From Candidatus Coprenecus stercoripullorum (GTDB taxonomy: Bacteria > Bacteroidota > Bacteroidia > Bacteroidales > UBA932), in assembly GCA_018715745.1 (NCBI GenBank), contig DVLA01000020.1:1-64000 (forward strand): a stretch of 64,000 bases of DNA. Direction: 5' to 3'. Below the pieces are notes generated by a model, which worked only from the letters and a program-made list of their open reading frames with translations, did no database searches and was not told where the DNA came from. Positions 59,419 through 64,000 of this stretch are shown here, in pieces. The position numbers and the translations under genes were made by a program. Positions within the stretch are counted from its first letter, which is position 1. Each line of letters starts with the position of its first letter.

Positions 59419-60687
59419 ATGATCAGACACATATTCAAACAACTCTGGTTCTACAAAAAGAAAAGCGCATGGCTCCTTATCGAGTCGTTCATAATATTCA
59501 CATGCTCCTGGTTCATAATCAACTCCCTGTGGGAGAGATTCTACGTATCCAACCTCGAGGACAGGGGTTTCGACACGCGGGACTGCTGGGTGCTCACACT
59601 GCATAACGGGGGAGACGGCCAGGACATTATCGGCAAGGCAGAAACCGACATGATAAACGATTACCTGAAGAACCTGCCCGAAATACTGTATTCCGCTCCG
59701 GCAGACATGACTTACCCGGGACTTTACAGCAACAACAATTACATAATATACACCGACTCTACAAACCAGGTGCTGCAGCGGACAATAGACAGGCAGTCCG
59801 GAGCAGGCGACCTTGATGTCATAGGCATAAAGACAATCTTCCCCGCAGACGGGAAAATCTCCGATGCGCCGGGCACCGTGATTATTTCAGAAGATATCGC
59901 CAGAAAGTTCTTCCCGGGTGAAAACCCCGTAGGAAAGATAGTAAGAAGCAATTACGGCAACAGCAGTACATATATCGTATCCGGGGTCATAAACAGCATT
60001 ATAGAAGACTGTATGTCGGATACAAGCCCGGTGCCCGTAGTAATGTACAACCAAAGCAATCTGAACGAGGCAATAGACGACACCCCGATTATAATATTCC
60101 GCACAAGGCCCGGATGCGATTCGGAGAAGCTTAACGGAATGATAACCAAAGACCTCAACCGAATGCTTGAAAGCTGCGGATATATGGTGGAAGAGATAAC
60201 ATCGTACGAGGGGATAATCCAGGAAATGAGCAGAATGTTCGACAGGTCCCCCCTGCTTTACATAATTCTGGTTTTCCTTATCATAAATGCATTTCTTTCA
60301 ATAGCCTCCTACACATGGCTTTCGCTCGAAACAAGAAAACAGGAAACCGGACTCAGAAAAGCGGTGGGCGGGACTTCCGCCGCAATACGGCTCCAATATC
60401 TGACGGAAGCGATAATCCTCTGCATAACGGCGATAGTAATAGGAATTGCCATCATTCTGAATATTATCCTGATACTTGACATAGACATCGCTACCTCCAC
60501 CCAATACTGCGCGAGCATTCCGGAAACGATAAAAGAGCATCCGCTCCTATACGACAGCACGGCCAGGTTCATTGCAATCACATCCATAGCAGTCGTCATT
60601 TCCATCATCACCGCCGCAATATCGTCAGTAATCCCCACGGTAAAATCGCTCAAGGCATCCCCTACCGAAACACTGAAAGAAGAATAA
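59419..60687 (+). CDS. MacB/FtsX-type ABC transporter permease
   Basis: Same layout; TWLSLETRKQETGLRKAVGGTSAAIRLQYLTEAIILC. Confidence 0.9.
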   Translation: MIRHIFKQLWFYKKKSAWLLIESFIIFTCSWFIINSLWERFYVSNLEDRGFDTRDCWVLTLHNGGDGQDIIGKAETDMINDYLKNLPEILYSAPADMTYPGLYSNNNYIIYTDSTNQVLQRTIDRQSGAGDLDVIGIKTIFPADGKISDAPGTVIISEDIARKFFPGENPVGKIVRSNYGNSSTYIVSGVINSIIEDCMSDTSPVPVVMYNQSNLNEAIDDTPIIIFRTRPGCDSEKLNGMITKDLNRMLESCGYMVEEITSYEGIIQEMSRMFDRSPLLYIILVFLIINAFLSIASYTWLSLETRKQETGLRKAVGGTSAAIRLQYLTEAIILCITAIVIGIAIILNIILILDIDIATSTQYCASIPETIKEHPLLYDSTARFIAITSIAVVISIITAAISSVIPTVKSLKASPTETLKEE

Positions 60688-60708
60688 TCCGATAAAATAT
60701 CAAACATC

Positions 60709-61377
60709 ATGATAAAACTCACTCAAATATCAAAAATCTACCGCACTACGGAAATAGAGACAGTAGCGTTGGAAAACATCAACTTGGAAATACGCGGAGG
60801 CGAATTCGTCAGCATAATGGGCCCCTCGGGGTGCGGCAAGTCCACCCTGCTCAATATCGCGGGGATACTCGACGAGCCCACTTCCGGCAAGGTGGAACTT
60901 GACGGCAAAGACGTATCCTCCCTCGGCACAAAGGAGGCCGCAGCATTCCGCAACTGCAAGTTAGGCTTCGTATTCCAGAGTTTCCACCTTATACCCTCGC
61001 TCAACGTCATAGACAATGTGCAGATTCCGCTCATGTACCGCAAGGGTATCAGTCAAAGACAGAAAAAAGAGATGGCAACTGCAATGATAGAGAAAGTGGG
61101 GCTGATTCACCGCATGAAACATTTCCCGTCACAGCTTTCCGGGGGACAGTGCCAGAGGGTGGCGATAGCCAGGGCCCTGGTCGGAGACCCTAAAATCATC
61201 CTCGCCGACGAGCCTACAGGAAACCTCGACTCCAAAATGGGTTCGGAAATAATGTCCATGCTCCATCAAATCAACAAGAACGATGGTAAAACCATATTGA
61301 TGGTAACCCACAACGAGGCCCAGGCCAGGCAGACCGACCGCATAATAAGGATGATGGACGGAAGAATAATTGAATAA
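60709..61377 (+). CDS. ABC transporter ATP-binding protein (MacB/LolD type)
   Basis: [46 protein letters not shown]. Confidence 0.95.
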   Translation: MIKLTQISKIYRTTEIETVALENINLEIRGGEFVSIMGPSGCGKSTLLNIAGILDEPTSGKVELDGKDVSSLGTKEAAAFRNCKLGFVFQSFHLIPSLNVIDNVQIPLMYRKGISQRQKKEMATAMIEKVGLIHRMKHFPSQLSGGQCQRVAIARALVGDPKIILADEPTGNLDSKMGSEIMSMLHQINKNDGKTILMVTHNEAQARQTDRIIRMMDGRIIE

Positions 61378-62881
61378 CGCTATGCCTGTCATACGCATCA
61401 TATTGCTGGCATGCTGCATGCTGCCCCTTGCGGTACCGGCGGCAGCCTCCGATGCCGGGAGAAATGTCATTAACCTGTCGCTGGAAAAGGCCATCGACCT
61501 GGCATGCATGCAGTCGGTAGATGCCGCCATAGCCGGGAACCAGCTCAAAAGCTCATATTGGGAATTCCGAACCTACAGGGCTGAACGGCTTCCCGAGCTC
61601 GTCCTGAGCGGCAACCTTCCGGATTACAGCAACAACTTTACGCCCTACCAGCATGATGACGGCAGCTATTCCTATGTAAGGAACAATCTGATAGGCATAT
61701 CCGGCGCCCTCTCCATAACCCAGAATATCCCGTTCACCGGCGGTACGCTGTCCCTGAGCACATCATTGGACCTGACACGCCAGCTCGGACATGGGGCAAT
61801 GAACGAATTTCTGGCCATCCCGGTATCGCTTACCCTGAACCAGCCGCTGTTCGGAGTAAACACATTCAAGTGGGACAAGAAGATAGAGCCGGTCAAATAC
61901 GAGGAAGCCAAAGCCCAGTACCTCCAGGATGTCGAAGAAATAAAGAAAAATGCCATAACATATTTCTTCAACTATCTATTGTCGGCGGAAAACCTGGGAA
62001 TCGCCGAACAGAACATGGAGAATGCGGACAGGCTGTACGTGATAGCCCTCGAAAAGAGACGGATGGGCCAGATCTCCGAGACAGAACTGATGCAGCTAAA
62101 GCTGTCCGCACTACAGGCAAAGGCCGATGTTACTGCATGCCAAAGTGATGTAAAATCCAAAATGTTTCAGCTCAGGGCCTTTCTCGGCCTTTCCGAAAAC
62201 GACTCGATTGCAGCAGAGTTACCGGATAAAATATCCGTCGGCCGGCTTGAATATGCGGATGTCCTCGACAAGGCCATTGCAAACAACCCTTTCACCCAGA
62301 ATATACTCAGACGCCAGCTCGAAGCCGACTATGAAGTTGCGGCCGCAAAAGGGGAACGATACCGGATAGACCTCACCGCCACTGTAGGTTATTCAGGTAC
62401 AAACAGGACTTTGTCCGGCTCTTACGGAAACCTCGGCAATGAACAGATAGTCTCCGTAGGGCTGTCCGTCCCTATCCTCGACTGGGGGAAAAGGAAGGGC
62501 GAGGTAAAGGTAGCCGAAAGCAACCGGGACGTGGTCGAATCCCAGATCCGTCAGGACAGGCTTAATTTCAATCAGGACGTATTCCTCATAGTGGAACAGT
62601 TCAACAACCAGGCCGGGCAGCTGTCAATAGCCGAAGAAGCCGACAAAATCGCGTCTGAACGCTACAAGTCATCGGTTGAAGCCTTTCTGCTGGGGAAAAT
62701 GGATGTCCTGGAGCTGAATGACGCAAGGGACGCAAAGGACGAGGCCAGGCGCAAGTACATATCGGAAATGTACTATTACTGGTACTACTTCTATGACATA
62801 CGTGCCCTTACCTTATGGGACTATATGGCCGACAGGAATATAAGGGGGGCCGACGAAGCAATTTTTGATATATCTTTGTAA
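61370..62881 (+). CDS. TolC-family outer membrane efflux protein
   Basis: Signal peptide, LEKAIDLACMQSVDAAIAGNQLKSSYWEFRTYRAERLPEL and paired coiled-coil repeats of the OEP family. Confidence 0.92.
   Translation: MNNAMPVIRIILLACCMLPLAVPAAASDAGRNVINLSLEKAIDLACMQSVDAAIAGNQLKSSYWEFRTYRAERLPELVLSGNLPDYSNNFTPYQHDDGSYSYVRNNLIGISGALSITQNIPFTGGTLSLSTSLDLTRQLGHGAMNEFLAIPVSLTLNQPLFGVNTFKWDKKIEPVKYEEAKAQYLQDVEEIKKNAITYFFNYLLSAENLGIAEQNMENADRLYVIALEKRRMGQISETELMQLKLSALQAKADVTACQSDVKSKMFQLRAFLGLSENDSIAAELPDKISVGRLEYADVLDKAIANNPFTQNILRRQLEADYEVAAAKGERYRIDLTATVGYSGTNRTLSGSYGNLGNEQIVSVGLSVPILDWGKRKGEVKVAESNRDVVESQIRQDRLNFNQDVFLIVEQFNNQAGQLSIAEEADKIASERYKSSVEAFLLGKMDVLELNDARDAKDEARRKYISEMYYYWYYFYDIRALTLWDYMADRNIRGADEAIFDISL
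62871..62878 (+). promoter_or_regulatory. Candidate internal -7 box (TATCTTTG) for the response regulator
   Basis: TAnnTTTG 7 nt upstream of ATG 62886, overlapping the last TolC codons (ISL). Confidence 0.35.
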
Positions 62882-62885
62882 TATT

Positions 62886-64000
62886 ATGATTCTTATCGTA
62901 GATGACGACGAAAGCGTAAGGGCGTCGCTCTCATTTCTGCTCAAGCGTTCAGGCTATGAGGCCATCGCCGTACCCACCCCGGAAGAGGCGGTCGCACAGG
63001 TCCGCGGCACAGAGCCGGAAGCCATATTGATGGACATGAACTATTCCCTGTCGATTACCGGGGAAGAAGGTCTCGAGTTGCTGAGAAAAATAAGGATACT
63101 GGCGCCCTCATCCCCGGTCATACTGATGACGGCATGGGGAAGCATCCCGCTGGCGGTAGAAGGCATGAGGATAGGTGCTTTCGACTTTATCACGAAGCCG
63201 TGGGACAATTTCAGCCTGCTTGAGAGAATCAGGACAGCCGTAGAACTGAACAGGAGCAGGGAACCGGATACGGAAACGGCCGCACACCGGGAAGGTTTCG
63301 ATAAAATAATAGGCAAAAGCAATATCCTTCGTGAAGTATTGGATGCAGTATCCATGGTGGCCCCGACAGGCGCCTCGGTTCTGATTACGGGAGAAAGCGG
63401 AACGGGAAAAGAGCTTATAGCGGAAGCAATCCACCTGAACAGCCCCAGGTCCGGGCACCCTTTTATAAAAGTCAATCTCGGAGGATTGAGTCCTACCCTT
63501 TTCGACAGCGAAATGTTCGGCCACAGAAAGGGGGCCTTTACCGATGCCTTTACCGACCGCAAAGGCAGGTTCGAACTTGCCGACAAGGGAACCATCTTCC
63601 TGGACGAGATAGGGGAGCTTGACCCGGTATGCCAGGTCAAGCTCCTGCGCGTGCTGCAGGACAGGACTTACGAGCCTCTCGGCGACAGCCGCCCGAGAAA
63701 GGCTGACGTTAGGGTAATATCGGCAACAAACAGGAATCTGGCCGGGATGGTCTCAGGCGGGACATTCCGGGAAGACCTGTACTATCGCATAAACCTGATT
63801 CCGATCCACCTTCCGGCATTGAGGGAAAGGCGCGGGGACATACCGCTGCTGGTACGGCATTTTGCCGATACCGTCAGACCGGGTGCGGAATTTTCGCCTG
63901 AAGCGATGGAATACCTCTGCCGTCTGCCGTGGCCCGGTAATATACGGGAACTGAAAAACCTCACCGAACGCGTCATAATCCTTAGCGGAAACAGGAGGAT
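62886..64000 (+). CDS. Sigma-54-dependent response regulator (receiver and AAA+; C-terminus beyond window)
   Basis: [29 protein letters not shown]...ILMDMNYS receiver; [21 protein letters not shown] loop; [40 protein letters not shown]. Open to window end. Confidence 0.95.
   Translation, partial: MILIVDDDESVRASLSFLLKRSGYEAIAVPTPEEAVAQVRGTEPEAILMDMNYSLSITGEEGLELLRKIRILAPSSPVILMTAWGSIPLAVEGMRIGAFDFITKPWDNFSLLERIRTAVELNRSREPDTETAAHREGFDKIIGKSNILREVLDAVSMVAPTGASVLITGESGTGKELIAEAIHLNSPRSGHPFIKVNLGGLSPTLFDSEMFGHRKGAFTDAFTDRKGRFELADKGTIFLDEIGELDPVCQVKLLRVLQDRTYEPLGDSRPRKADVRVISATNRNLAGMVSGGTFREDLYYRINLIPIHLPALRERRGDIPLLVRHFADTVRPGAEFSPEAMEYLCRLPWPGNIRELKNLTERVIILSGNRR

Noticed and set aside
1-64000. 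CRISPR arrays, insertion sequences, prophage or integrative element genes
   Set aside because: No regularly spaced repeats, transposase, integrase or phage structural motifs were seen on either strand.

Overview
The window is a 64 kb, gene-dense chromosomal segment from a Bacteroidota (Bacteroidales-like) genome. Evidence for the assignment: TAnnTTTG -7 promoter boxes, a GLPGLI/TonB-type outer-membrane protein pair, Omp28, GH109, BACON/Big2-type lipoproteins and an EF-G2-type paralog. I see about 50 protein genes, one tRNA-Ala(GGC), several intrinsic terminators, and no CRISPR array, rRNA or transposase. Housekeeping genes include lgt, trxB, lepA, secG, rsmA, mutS, folA, split transketolase, LolD-type ABC and LptE. 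The observations I rate highest are: (1) a HlyD / ABC permease x2 / ABC ATPase / TolC / sigma-54 response-regulator operon, preceded by a near-consensus -24/-12 sigma-54 promoter and two tandem TGTCCG-N4-CGGACA palindromes at enhancer distance, plus a third 6-4-6 palindrome inside the divergent glycosyltransferase promoter; (2) a TPR/HTH regulator interrupted by one in-frame TGA, next to a GLPGLI plus outer-membrane receptor cassette whose upstream region carries an 11-bp-arm inverted repeat; (3) a second TPR/HTH regulator split by a frameshift and a lipoprotein gene whose signal peptide is out of frame; (4) an EF-G paralog lacking the switch II catalytic His; (5) a PspC-PadR-PspC operon whose promoter is flanked by two perfect palindromes; (6) a set of lipoproteins that appear to share an unnamed C-terminal beta-rich domain; (7) -7 boxes 4-7 nt from the start codon at several genes, implying leaderless mRNAs. 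All homology calls come from reading the sequences, not from database searches.
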